Origin: Candidatus Parepulonipiscium sp. PG-Nun2H_MBin03
GTDB taxonomy: Bacteria > Bacillota > Clostridia > Lachnospirales > Cellulosilyticaceae
Direction of reading: 5' to 3'
Length of the DNA: 9,770 nt
Assembly (NCBI GenBank): GCA_001995005.1
Contig: MDJN01000192.1
Location: 1-9,770 of the forward strand
Positions 1 to 7,353 of this stretch are shown in pieces; position 1 is the first letter of the stretch; every line of letters starts with the position of its first letter. A program made the position numbers and the translations under genes. The notes beneath the pieces are model-generated. The model saw nothing but the letters and a program-made list of their open reading frames with translations, did no database searches and was not told the DNA's origin.

Positions 1-1
1 A

Positions 2-46
2 GGATTTGCTGATAATATATGGACACAAATATTTAAAACACCATAA
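2..46 (+). CDS. Possible C-terminal end of an upstream plus-strand gene (partial)
   Basis: The second forward frame is open from the window edge and reads GFADNIWTQIFKTP before a TAA stop at 44-46. That stop touches the first bases of a plus-strand intrinsic terminator, which is what the 3' end of a gene looks like. Only 14 residues are visible, so neither family nor function can be named. The alternatives are a chance open frame, or another frame: the third forward frame stays open to about position 75, through the terminator. Low confidence. Confidence 0.3.
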   Translation, partial: GFADNIWTQIFKTP

Positions 47-68
47 GAGGCGGTTACGTCTCTTTTTT
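45..68 (+). terminator. Intrinsic terminator of the gene left of the window
   Basis: AAGAGGCG (45-52) pairs with CGTCTCTT (57-64) around a GTTA loop, giving 8 bp with one G-U wobble, followed by a run of six T (63-68). Read on the minus strand, the wobble becomes an A-C mismatch and only four T follow after a gap, so the plus direction is favoured. The loop contains the complement of the stop codon of the convergent ttcA-like gene (54-56), so it may also help end that transcript. Confidence 0.7.
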
Positions 69-881
69 ATATAAATCTAGAAAGTTTATAAGATTTCCTT
101 GCTGTCTATATCCGATTATGGTATCAAGATTTACATTATGCATACTTCTAAATATATTCATATCAATATGTTGATTAACTTGTCTAAAGTGTGCTACTAA
201 TTGTTTCATTTCTTGGCGTTTAGAATCTATTGTATTTTGTTCAATTCGTTCAGTCATTTTGCAAGCGCATTGTAAAAACGTTAATTCATTAAAGTTACGA
301 AATGCAATGATATCCTTTTCTTTAACTTTATATAGAGGGCGAATAAGCTCCATGTTATCGAAATTTTTGCTACGTAATTTTGGCATCATACCTTTAATTT
401 CGCCGCTATATAACATATTCATCAGTGTGGTTTCTATAACATCATCAAAATGATGTCCTAGTGCAATCTTATTACACCCTCTGAGTTGAGCTTCTTTATA
501 TAAAAAGCCTCGCCGCATTCTGGCACATAAATAACAAGGATTGCCATCCACATTAGAGACTACATCAAAGATGGGACTATTAAAAACATCGATAGGGATA
601 CCGAGTAATGTGGCATTATCTATAATAAGTTGACGATTATTTTCAGTATATCCAGGGTCCATAACAAGGAAAATTGCCTCAAAATTATTTTTGCCATGTC
701 TAGCTAATTCTTGTATACATTTTGCAAGAACAATGGAATCTTTTCCGCCAGATATGCATACAGCGATTTTATCCCCATCTTCAATTAATTTATATTCATT
801 AATAGCCTTAGTGAATTTTGACCATATAGTCTTCTTATACGTTGTTATAAGGCTACGTTCTATTTGTTTTTTATCTTTCAT
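54..881 (-). CDS. ttcA: TtcA-type PP-loop tRNA 2-thiocytidine synthetase
   Basis: A 275-residue cytoplasmic protein of the PP-loop ATPase superfamily. TtcA uses ATP and a [4Fe-4S] cluster to put sulfur on cytidine 32 of some tRNAs. Visible here are the PP-loop SGGKDS (44-49), a CYLCARMRRG block (Cys116 and Cys119) closely resembling the TtcA CxxC region, GHHFDD (142-147), and a later cysteine pair (Cys205, Cys207), one of which would be the third cluster ligand. The ATG at 881 has GGAGGA (885-890) just upstream. The gene follows ileS on the same strand, only 50 nt from the ileS stop, with an intrinsic terminator between, so it depends on read-through or on a promoter inside the end of ileS. 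Cytosolic thiouridylases of the TtcA/TtuA group and other PP-loop enzymes are related, so the exact tRNA position modified is inferred, not shown. Confidence 0.8.
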   Translation of the reverse strand: MKDKKQIERSLITTYKKTIWSKFTKAINEYKLIEDGDKIAVCISGGKDSIVLAKCIQELARHGKNNFEAIFLVMDPGYTENNRQLIIDNATLLGIPIDVFNSPIFDVVSNVDGNPCYLCARMRRGFLYKEAQLRGCNKIALGHHFDDVIETTLMNMLYSGEIKGMMPKLRSKNFDNMELIRPLYKVKEKDIIAFRNFNELTFLQCACKMTERIEQNTIDSKRQEMKQLVAHFRQVNQHIDMNIFRSMHNVNLDTIIGYRQQGNLINFLDLYKKET

Positions 882-896
882 TTGTCCTCCATAGAT

Positions 897-931
897 AAAA
901 AAAGGTTTGGGGATTTAATCCCCAAGACCTT
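897..931 (-). terminator. Intrinsic terminator of ileS, just before ttcA
   Basis: On the minus strand the hairpin begins right after the ileS TAG. Its arms are AAGGT-C-TTGGGGAT and ATCCCCAA-ACCTT, with a TAA loop and one bulged C, so about 13 pairs including a GGGG/CCCC core. Seven T follow (complement of A897-903). The start codon of the next gene is only 15 nt beyond the T-tract. Confidence 0.85.
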
Positions 932-3900
932 CTATTTAATGCTAAAAGTAACTACTTCGTTATTTACTTTCCATTCTTTTTTGATACCTGCTAAATCATT
1001 TACTATATCATCTGCAAGCACTTCTTGCATAATAAGTGATTTATTTTTTAGTATAATATCAGAAATTTTACTATTATTAGCATACCCTACAGTAATATGA
1101 TCTTGAACCTTAAAGTCGGATTCTTTTCGCATAGTTTGTATCTTAGATATAATTTCACGTACAAATCCTTCTTCAATTAGCTCATCGCTTAAGTCAGTAT
1201 CAATAACTACTGTAAAACTGCCTTCACTTTCTGAGACAAACCCTTCCTTGCTAGTAGAGCCGATCAATAAATCATCTTTTGTAAGCTCTATTGTAGTATC
1301 ATTTATAGTAAGTTTTAATAAGTTTGTGCTTTCAAGCTCTTGGCTCGCTTTTATACCATCAATATTAGTTAATTCTGTACGGATATTGCTTAATAACTTA
1401 CCGTATTTTGGTCCTAAAGTTCTCAATTGAGGCTTAAATGTGTAACTAATAAAATCGCTGGCATCAGTTGTAAACTCAACTTCTTTAACATTAAGCTCGC
1501 TAGAAATAATCTCAATAAATTCTTGTGGTACTATAGAAGTAGAACCTACATACATTTTACCGATAGGTTGTCTAGTCTTAATATCAACACTATTTCGGCA
1601 TGCTCGCCCTAAGTTTACAATTTTTAATACACTATCCATATTTTCTTCAAGAGATTTATCAATAAACTTATTATCAGATACTGGGAAATCACATAAATGA
1701 ACACTTATAGGTGCACTAGTATTATTAGTACGAACTAAATTTTGATATATTTCCTCGCTCATAAAAGGTATAAATGGTGCAGAAAGTCTGGTGAAGGTTT
1801 CGAGCACCGTATATAGTGTCATATAGGCATCAATTTTAGTTTGAGGCATGTCACTAGCCCAGAATCTTTCACGACTGCGACGTACATACCAATTGGACAC
1901 ATCATCAATAAAATCTTGCATAATCCTAGAAGCCTCAAAAATCTTATATTCTCCTAAAAGTTCGTCTACTTCTGAAACAATAGTATTAAGTCTAGATAAT
2001 ACCCATTTATCCATCATATTTGAAGGATTAAGCTTATACTTTGTAGGGTCAAACTTATCAATATCTGCGTATAAAATATAAAATGCATATGTGTTTAGGA
2101 AAGTTCCCATAAATTTACGAGAAGCTTCTGTAACATTTTCTACACCAAATCTACTAGGTAGCCAAGGTGAGCTTGCATAGTAGAAATACCAACGTACGGC
2201 ATCAGCTCCAACAGCGTCAATAACGCTAAACGGTTCAACAACATTTCCCTTAGATTTGCTCATTTTAAATCCATCTTTATCACATACATGTCCTAATACG
2301 ATAACATTTTTATATGGTGATTTATCAAAAATTAAAGTTGATATTGCCATAAGAGTGTAAAACCAGCCACGAGTTTGGTCAACAGCTTCAGATATAAAAT
2401 TAGCAGGAAAATTTTCCTCAAATAATTCTTTATTTTCAAAAGGATAGTGTAATTGTGCAAATGGCATAGAACCACTATCATACCAACAATCAATAACGTC
2501 AGCGACACGTGTCATAAGTTCATTACAATCAGGGCATTTTATATGAACATTATCAATATAAGGTTTGTGCAATTCTATATTATCAGGACAATCTGGACTT
2601 AAATTTTTAAGCTCTTCTATACTACCAATAAGATGACGCTTTCCGCAATCGCATTCCCAAATTGGCAGAGGAGTCCCCCAATATCTTGAACGAGAAAGAC
2701 CCCAGTCTATAACTCCTTCGAGGAAATTTCCAAATCTTCCTTCACCAATAGAAGTAGGTAACCAATTTACTGTATTGTTATTAGCCACTAATTTATCACG
2801 AACTTTTGACATTTCGATAAACCAAGTATCTCTTGCGTAATATATTAAAGGTGTGTCGCATCTCCAACAGTGTGGGTAACTATGAGTGTAAGGCGTTGAG
2901 CTAAATAGCTTATCATTTTCTTTAAGATGCTTAATAATATGTTTATCCGAGTCTTTTACAAATATATTTTGCCAAGGCGTAACTTCAGGGGTAAAGAAGC
3001 CTTGTTCATTAACTAGCTGTATAAATGGGACATTATTCGCACGCCCAACACGCGCATCATCTTCACCAAATGCAGGAGCTATATGAACAATTCCTGTACC
3101 ATCAGACATAGTTACAAAATCATCTGCAACAACAAAATGAGCTTTCGTCGAAAGATTTGCAAAGTCAAACAGAGGAATATATTTTGTACCAACTAAGTCA
3201 GTACCTTTATATTCTTCAACAATTGTACACTCCTCACCTAATATGACATTCATAAGTGACTTAGCTAAAATATAGAAATTACCATCTAGTTCAGCTTTTA
3301 CGTAGACTTCATTAGGATTAACGCACAAAGCTGCGTTAGATGGTAGTGTCCATGGAGTTGTTGTCCAAGCTAAAAAATATGTGTTATCTGTATGTTCTAA
3401 TTTAAACTTTGCAACAGCAGTATTATCTTTTATGTCTTTATACCCTTGTGCAACCTCATGAGATGAAAGAGAAGTTCCGCATCTAGAGCAGTAAGGTACA
3501 ATTTTATGTCCTTTATAAATTAAGTTTTTATCCCAAATTTGTCTAAGTGACCACCAAACAGATTCTATATAATTGTTATCATACGTTATATAAGGATTAT
3601 CCATATCAACCCAATAACCAACACGTTCAGTCATTTTTTCCCATTCAGATTGATATTTAAAAACGCTTTCCTTGCATTTGCTGATAAAATCACCAACGCC
3701 ATATTTTTCAATTTCTGGTTTACCACTAATGCCTAATAATTTTTCAATCTCAAGCTCAACAGGTAGCCCATGTGTATCCCAACCAGCCTTTCTGATTACA
3801 TGGTAACCTTTCATGGTTTTATACCTAGGGATAAGGTCTTTTATAACACGAGTAAGCACGTGACCTATATGTGGTTTACCATTAGCTGTGGGAGGTCCAT

Positions 3901-4033
3901 CATAAAATGTAAAGTTTTCTCCGCTTTGTCTATTTTCTATAGTTTTATTAAATATGTCATGTTCTTTCCAAAAATTTAAAGTATCTAGCTCTCTTTCTAC
4001 AAAGTTAAGGCTTGTATCTACCTTTTTGTACAT
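932..4033 (-). CDS. ileS: Isoleucyl-tRNA synthetase, type 2 (eukaryote-like)
   Basis: Class I synthetase that charges tRNA-Ile with isoleucine and hydrolyses mischarged Val-tRNA-Ile. Numbered from the chosen start (1033 residues): HIGH at 55-58, a CP1 editing domain with TTTPWTLP (224-231) and GTGIVHIAPAFGEDD (312-326), KMSKS at 590-594, then the helical anticodon-binding region and a long C-terminal extension. The block GYWVDMDNPYITY followed by VPYCSRCGTSLSSHEVAQGY is typical of the IleS2 group, known for low mupirocin sensitivity, rather than the usual bacterial IleS1. The start is ATG 4033 because the protein begins MYKKVD and AAAGGA lies about 12 nt upstream. The GTG at 4072 has no ribosome binding site and would add 13 unconserved-looking residues. 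Transcribed from the promoter at 4114-4142, divergent from the deacetylase gene. Confidence 0.95.
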   Translation of the reverse strand: MYKKVDTSLNFVERELDTLNFWKEHDIFNKTIENRQSGENFTFYDGPPTANGKPHIGHVLTRVIKDLIPRYKTMKGYHVIRKAGWDTHGLPVELEIEKLLGISGKPEIEKYGVGDFISKCKESVFKYQSEWEKMTERVGYWVDMDNPYITYDNNYIESVWWSLRQIWDKNLIYKGHKIVPYCSRCGTSLSSHEVAQGYKDIKDNTAVAKFKLEHTDNTYFLAWTTTPWTLPSNAALCVNPNEVYVKAELDGNFYILAKSLMNVILGEECTIVEEYKGTDLVGTKYIPLFDFANLSTKAHFVVADDFVTMSDGTGIVHIAPAFGEDDARVGRANNVPFIQLVNEQGFFTPEVTPWQNIFVKDSDKHIIKHLKENDKLFSSTPYTHSYPHCWRCDTPLIYYARDTWFIEMSKVRDKLVANNNTVNWLPTSIGEGRFGNFLEGVIDWGLSRSRYWGTPLPIWECDCGKRHLIGSIEELKNLSPDCPDNIELHKPYIDNVHIKCPDCNELMTRVADVIDCWYDSGSMPFAQLHYPFENKELFEENFPANFISEAVDQTRGWFYTLMAISTLIFDKSPYKNVIVLGHVCDKDGFKMSKSKGNVVEPFSVIDAVGADAVRWYFYYASSPWLPSRFGVENVTEASRKFMGTFLNTYAFYILYADIDKFDPTKYKLNPSNMMDKWVLSRLNTIVSEVDELLGEYKIFEASRIMQDFIDDVSNWYVRRSRERFWASDMPQTKIDAYMTLYTVLETFTRLSAPFIPFMSEEIYQNLVRTNNTSAPISVHLCDFPVSDNKFIDKSLEENMDSVLKIVNLGRACRNSVDIKTRQPIGKMYVGSTSIVPQEFIEIISSELNVKEVEFTTDASDFISYTFKPQLRTLGPKYGKLLSNIRTELTNIDGIKASQELESTNLLKLTINDTTIELTKDDLLIGSTSKEGFVSESEGSFTVVIDTDLSDELIEEGFVREIISKIQTMRKESDFKVQDHITVGYANNSKISDIILKNKSLIMQEVLADDIVNDLAGIKKEWKVNNEVVTFSIK

Positions 4034-4058
4034 ATTAAAAATCATTCCTTTCATCGGT

Positions 4059-4073
4059 AGTGAAATATTCACT
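4059..4073 (-). repeat. Small inverted repeat in the ileS leader
   Basis: AGTGAA and TTCACT flank a three-base TAT centre (as read on the minus strand) about 26 nt upstream of the ileS start codon, inside the predicted mRNA leader. It could be a short hairpin or an operator half-site pair. With only six pairs it may also be chance. Confidence 0.3.
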
Positions 4074-4113
4074 GTAATTTGTCTATAAGCGACTTGTATA
4101 CATACTATTTTAA

Positions 4114-4142
4114 ATTATATGGAGAAAAAACGTAGTTGTAAA
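4114..4142 (-). promoter_or_regulatory. Sigma-A-type promoter of ileS
   Basis: Reading leftward, TTTACA (4142-4137, five of six matches to TTGACA) is followed by a 17-bp spacer and a perfect TATAAT (4119-4114). Transcription would start near 4107, leaving a leader of roughly 73 nt before ATG 4033. That is too short for a T-box riboswitch, and no T-box signature sequence was found in the leader or upstream to 4253. Confidence 0.75.
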
Positions 4143-4253
4143 GGTGTCTACGAGGTTAATTTATCCTAAATTTGCAATAATGAGGCTAATAAAAATCAAA
4201 AAACGAGATATACTAACATTACCAATAAATATATTAAAAAAGGAGTATAAAAT

Positions 4254-4964
4254 ATGAGAAGAATAATTACCATTTTAGTAGTTGTATTATTATTTGCATT
4301 ATTAGTAATTGAATCCCCAAAAGTATATGCAACAGAGACGGGGGAAAAAGTGGTTTATTTAACATTTGATGATGGACCTACAAAAGGAGTTACAGAAGAT
4401 ATCTTAGATGAACTACAAAGGTTAAATATCAAAGGAACATTTTTTGTAGTAGGAAAAGAAATTATAGATAAAGAAGATATACTAAAAAGAATGTATGATG
4501 AGGGGCACGGGATAGGACTCCACACATATACACATAACTATAATAAGGTGTATAGTAGCGTTGATACTTTTGTAGAAGAGATGAAAAAAACAGCAGATTT
4601 CATCAACGAAGTACTGCAACAAGATGCAAACATAAAATATATACGTTTCCCAGGTGGTAGCTCAGGTAGGTTAAACCAAGAGTTTTATGATGCACTAAAA
4701 GCACAAGGATATAATATATTTGATTGGAATGTAAATTTAGAAGATGGCGTAAAACCAAATGCAACAGTATATGAATTAGTAGAAAATGCAAAAAAATCTC
4801 GAGATGATGTGGATAGAAAAATTATTTTAGCACACTGCAATTTAAATAATAAGAATACAGTTACGGCGATTAACGGTATTTATGAATATTATACAAATCA
4901 AGGTTATGAATTTAAGGCGATTACAAATGAGACACTAGAATATTATTATTCATTTAAAAAGTAG
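4254..4964 (+). CDS. Secreted NodB-type polysaccharide deacetylase
   Basis: A 236-residue carbohydrate esterase family 4 protein that removes acetyl groups from an N-acetylated polysaccharide outside the membrane, probably peptidoglycan. A signal peptide is clear: MRR, a hydrophobic run to about residue 19, and a likely cut after VYA (26). The NodB domain then shows TFDDGP (37-42; Asp39 catalytic base, Asp40 metal ligand), HTYTH (90-94; His90 and His94 metal ligands), RFPGG (131-135), DWN (157-159) and the catalytic histidine in ILAHC (His194; many relatives have LHD here). ATG 4254 has AAGGAG seven bases upstream. The only promoter hint is TATACT at 4209-4214 without a good -35. It stands alone: divergent from ileS, with a separate promoter before the next gene and no obvious terminator in the 127-nt gap. 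PdaA/PdaB-like roles are possible but cannot be told apart by eye. Confidence 0.9.
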   Translation: MRRIITILVVVLLFALLVIESPKVYATETGEKVVYLTFDDGPTKGVTEDILDELQRLNIKGTFFVVGKEIIDKEDILKRMYDEGHGIGLHTYTHNYNKVYSSVDTFVEEMKKTADFINEVLQQDANIKYIRFPGGSSGRLNQEFYDALKAQGYNIFDWNVNLEDGVKPNATVYELVENAKKSRDDVDRKIILAHCNLNNKNTVTAINGIYEYYTNQGYEFKAITNETLEYYYSFKK

Positions 4965-5049
4965 AAGAGTAGGGCCAATTAGTAAAAGCTAAGGGAATTT
5001 CGATTGGTGGTCAATTATGCAATTAAAATATCGCAGTAGTTAAAAAGTA

Positions 5050-5058
5050 TGGTATAAT
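5050..5058 (+). promoter_or_regulatory. Extended -10 promoter for pncB-plsC
   Basis: TGGTATAAT is a perfect -10 with the TGn extension. No convincing -35 lies 16-19 bp upstream (the 17-bp position reads ATCGCA), which is usual for extended -10 promoters. Transcription would start near 5065, inside the dyad at 5061-5080. Confidence 0.6.
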
Positions 5059-5060
5059 TA

Positions 5061-5080
5061 AGAATAAAAACTTTTATTCT
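5061..5080 (+). repeat. Perfect dyad at the pncB transcription start
   Basis: AGAATAAAA (5061-5069) and TTTTATTCT (5072-5080) are perfect 9-bp inverted arms separated by AC. The dyad sits between the -10 box and the ribosome binding site GGAGG (5081-5085). This is the position of a repressor operator, or of a 5' mRNA hairpin abutting the ribosome binding site. The AT-rich arms make operator use more likely than a strong hairpin. The binding protein is unknown; a niacin-responsive repressor would fit the gene. Confidence 0.5.
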
Positions 5081-5091
5081 GGAGGAGTATT

Positions 5092-6552
5092 ATGAGAAGT
5101 TTAACGTTATTAACAGATTTATACCAGTTGACAATGATGCAAGGATATTTTGAAAATGGTACAGATAATAAGGAAGTTGTATTTGATATGTTTTATAGGA
5201 AAAACCCTTCAAACGGAGGATATGCCATTTGTGCAGGGTTAGAACAATTAGTTGAATATGTACTAAATTTAAAATTCAGTACACAAGACATAGAATATCT
5301 AGATAGTTTAAACATTTTTTCGCAGGAGTTTTTGCATGAATTACAAGATTTTAAATTCACCGGCGATATAGATGCCATAGAAGAGGGGACTATTGTATTT
5401 CCTAATGAACCTTTAGTACGAGTAACATCTACAATTATGCAAGCACAGCTTATAGAAACAGCACTGCTAAATATTATAAATCACCAAAGTCTAATAGCTA
5501 CAAAAGCATCACGCATTGTAATGGCGGCAAAAGATGATACTGTTTTGGAGTTTGGTTTAAGACGTGCCCAGGGACCAGATGCAGGTATTTATGGGACACG
5601 TGCCACTATAATTGGAGGGTGCAACGGAACATCTAACATGCTTGCGGGAAAAATGTTTGACATACCTGTATCTGGTACACACGCACATAGCTGGGTTATG
5701 AGTTTTAATACAGAATTAGAGGCATTTCAAGCATATGCAAATACATTTCCAAATAAGCTTATACTATTAGTGGATACTTACGATACACTGGCATCCGGTG
5801 TACCTAATGCTATAAAAGTATTTAATGAGATTAAGCCCGCTGGAGTTTATGGAATAAGATTAGATAGTGGAGACCTTGCATATCTATCAAAACGTGCACG
5901 AATTATGCTAGATAATGCAGGACACCAAAATGCAATAATAAGTGCATCGAGTGACCTTGACGAAAACATAATAACTGACCTTAAAAGACAAGGGGCAAAA
6001 ATTGATTTATGGGGAGTTGGGACAAGACTCATTACATCAAAAGATTGTCCTGCATTTGGTGGGGTGTATAAAATATGTGCTTACAAAGAAGGTGATAAGT
6101 ACATTCCGAAAATTAAACTGTCGGACAATCCAATAAAAGTGACTAATCCTGGTGTTAAAAAAGTTGTGAGAGTTTATGATAAAGAAAGTAGTAAAGTTAA
6201 AGTAGATATAATAGCTCTATTAGAAGAAGAATTTGATATAAAGCAAGATTTAGTAGTAAGAGACCATAACGCTAGATGGAAGAAAATGAAATTAAAAGCG
6301 AATGAATATACATTACGAGAGCTCTTGGTGCCAGTTATGAGAAAAGGCAAATGTATATATGACTTTCCTAGTGTAAAACAAATTAGAGATTATGCTAAAC
6401 GTGAGATGGAAACTTTATGGGAAGAACATGTAAGGTTGTTAAACCCAGAAATATTGCCCGTAGATTTATCAGATGACCTATACTATTTAAAGGAAAAGAT
6501 GTTAAATGAATTTAAAGAGGTGAGAGGAGCAAAGACATGTTTAGAGGATTAG
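5092..6552 (+). CDS. pncB: Nicotinate phosphoribosyltransferase
   Basis: A 486-residue cytoplasmic enzyme that makes nicotinate mononucleotide from nicotinate, PRPP and ATP, the entry step of the Preiss-Handler route for NAD salvage. The N-terminus LLTDLYQLTMMQGYF (6-20) is typical of the Gram-positive branch. EFGLRRAQGPDAG (153-165) and GTRATIIGGCNGTSN (168-182) are core active-site blocks, and SGTHAHSW (194-201) holds the histidine expected to be phosphorylated (probably His199). Also seen are VDTYDT (227-232), GIRLDSGD (254-261) and a GVGTRL phosphate-binding stretch (308-313). ATG 5092 is preceded by GGAGGAG at a good spacing. The 3' end overlaps plsC by 16 nt, so the two are co-transcribed and probably translationally coupled. 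A dyad over the predicted transcription start suggests repressor control. Confidence 0.95.
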   Translation: MRSLTLLTDLYQLTMMQGYFENGTDNKEVVFDMFYRKNPSNGGYAICAGLEQLVEYVLNLKFSTQDIEYLDSLNIFSQEFLHELQDFKFTGDIDAIEEGTIVFPNEPLVRVTSTIMQAQLIETALLNIINHQSLIATKASRIVMAAKDDTVLEFGLRRAQGPDAGIYGTRATIIGGCNGTSNMLAGKMFDIPVSGTHAHSWVMSFNTELEAFQAYANTFPNKLILLVDTYDTLASGVPNAIKVFNEIKPAGVYGIRLDSGDLAYLSKRARIMLDNAGHQNAIISASSDLDENIITDLKRQGAKIDLWGVGTRLITSKDCPAFGGVYKICAYKEGDKYIPKIKLSDNPIKVTNPGVKKVVRVYDKESSKVKVDIIALLEEEFDIKQDLVVRDHNARWKKMKLKANEYTLRELLVPVMRKGKCIYDFPSVKQIRDYAKREMETLWEEHVRLLNPEILPVDLSDDLYYLKEKMLNEFKEVRGAKTCLED

Positions 6553-7271
6553 CAGTTGTTTTATTTATGTGTCTACATTTTGTAAAAAATGCTGCTGGCA
6601 GAAAAAAATATAGAGTAGATGATAAGGAATTAGATATAGAAACAAAAAGAATATATACAGGGCAAATATATAAAATAATGCAATCATTTAGTAGAGGAAC
6701 AATAAGAGCATCAGGTTCAACAGTTACTATAAAGGGAAAAGAAAATTTACCTACAACATCAGGAAATTTATATGTGGCAAATCATAGAGGGTTATTTGAT
6801 AGCCTTGTTATAGCAGATACAGTAGACGACCCGTGCATATTTATTGGTAAAAACGGCATCAAAAAAATGCCTATAGTAAGAACGTGGTTTAGTGCAATAG
6901 GCAGTATTTATATTACAAGAGAAGATAGTAGACAGTCTTTAGAAGTTATAAAAAAAGGCATACAAACTTTAAAGGATAAACAATCAGTTGTAATTTTTCC
7001 AGAAGGTACTAGGACAAAAACTGGAGAACTAGGCGAGTTTAAGGCAGGTAGCTTTAAGTTAGCATTTAATTCTAACGCACTTATTGTGCCGATTGCGATA
7101 AAAAATACAGAGTTGATATTTGAAAAAAATAATAAGCGTGTAAAACCAGCCAACGTATATGTAAATGTAGGTAAGCCTATTGATGTAAGTGTTTTATCTA
7201 AAGAGCAAAAAAAAGCTATACCAAGACAGGTGCAAGATTATATACAAGAGTTATTGGATGAACTAAATTAA
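6537..7271 (+). CDS. plsC: PlsC-family 1-acyl-sn-glycerol-3-phosphate acyltransferase
   Basis: A 244-residue acyltransferase of the LPLAT/PlsC superfamily, expected to acylate lysophosphatidic acid to phosphatidic acid at the inner face of the membrane. Motif I is NHRGLFD, the HX4D catalytic pair His83/Asp88. Motif II is GSIYITRED with Arg128. Motif III is FPEGTR (154-159), and motif IV is VPIAI (184-188). The N-terminal 16 residues are hydrophobic and probably associate with the membrane. ATG 6537 lies inside the 3' end of pncB in another frame, with AGGAG at 6525-6529 and a 7-nt spacing, which supports this start. The acyl donor and exact lysolipid cannot be read from sequence; related proteins accept acyl-ACP or acyl-CoA. 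No clear terminator follows before the next promoter. Confidence 0.9.
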   Translation: MFRGLAVVLFMCLHFVKNAAGRKKYRVDDKELDIETKRIYTGQIYKIMQSFSRGTIRASGSTVTIKGKENLPTTSGNLYVANHRGLFDSLVIADTVDDPCIFIGKNGIKKMPIVRTWFSAIGSIYITREDSRQSLEVIKKGIQTLKDKQSVVIFPEGTRTKTGELGEFKAGSFKLAFNSNALIVPIAIKNTELIFEKNNKRVKPANVYVNVGKPIDVSVLSKEQKKAIPRQVQDYIQELLDELN

Positions 7272-7300
7272 TATATATACAGTCTTTTCACAGACAAATC

Positions 7301-7329
7301 TTGAGATATTAAAATTCTTGTGGTATAAT
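7301..7329 (+). promoter_or_regulatory. Sigma-A promoter for the small membrane protein gene
   Basis: TTGAGA (7301-7306, five of six matches) and TATAAT (7324-7329) are separated by 17 bp, with a TGG extension before the -10. Transcription would start near 7336, only 18 nt before ATG 7354 and just upstream of AAGGAGGG (7342-7349). This rules out the in-frame TTG at 7318 as a start. Confidence 0.8.
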
Positions 7330-7353
7330 AAACAAAAATTTAAGGAGGGCTTT

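Noticed and set aside
259..2081. Several short plus-strand open frames inside ttcA and ileS
   Set aside because: All are antisense shadows of strongly recognised minus-strand genes, with no motif of their own.
4034..4072. Longer ileS frame starting with GTG at 4072
   Set aside because: No ribosome binding site precedes the GTG. AAAGGA lies upstream of ATG 4033, and the conserved-looking protein begins at MYKKVD.
4034..4253. T-box riboswitch upstream of ileS
   Set aside because: Searched for on the minus strand. There is no T-box-like GGTGG-ACCGCG segment and no terminator/antiterminator pair; a good promoter sits too close to the gene.
4965..5049. Terminator or riboswitch between the deacetylase and pncB
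   Set aside because: CCAAT/ATTGG arms are five pairs with a long loop and no T-tract; repeated CAATTA words look like AT-rich chance.
7272..7300. Terminator after plsC
   Set aside because: GTCT/AGAC gives only four pairs without a T-tract, too weak to call.
7318..7353. TTG 7318 as start of the small membrane protein
   Set aside because: These codons span the promoter -10 (7324-7329) and lie upstream of the strong AAGGAGGG before ATG 7354.
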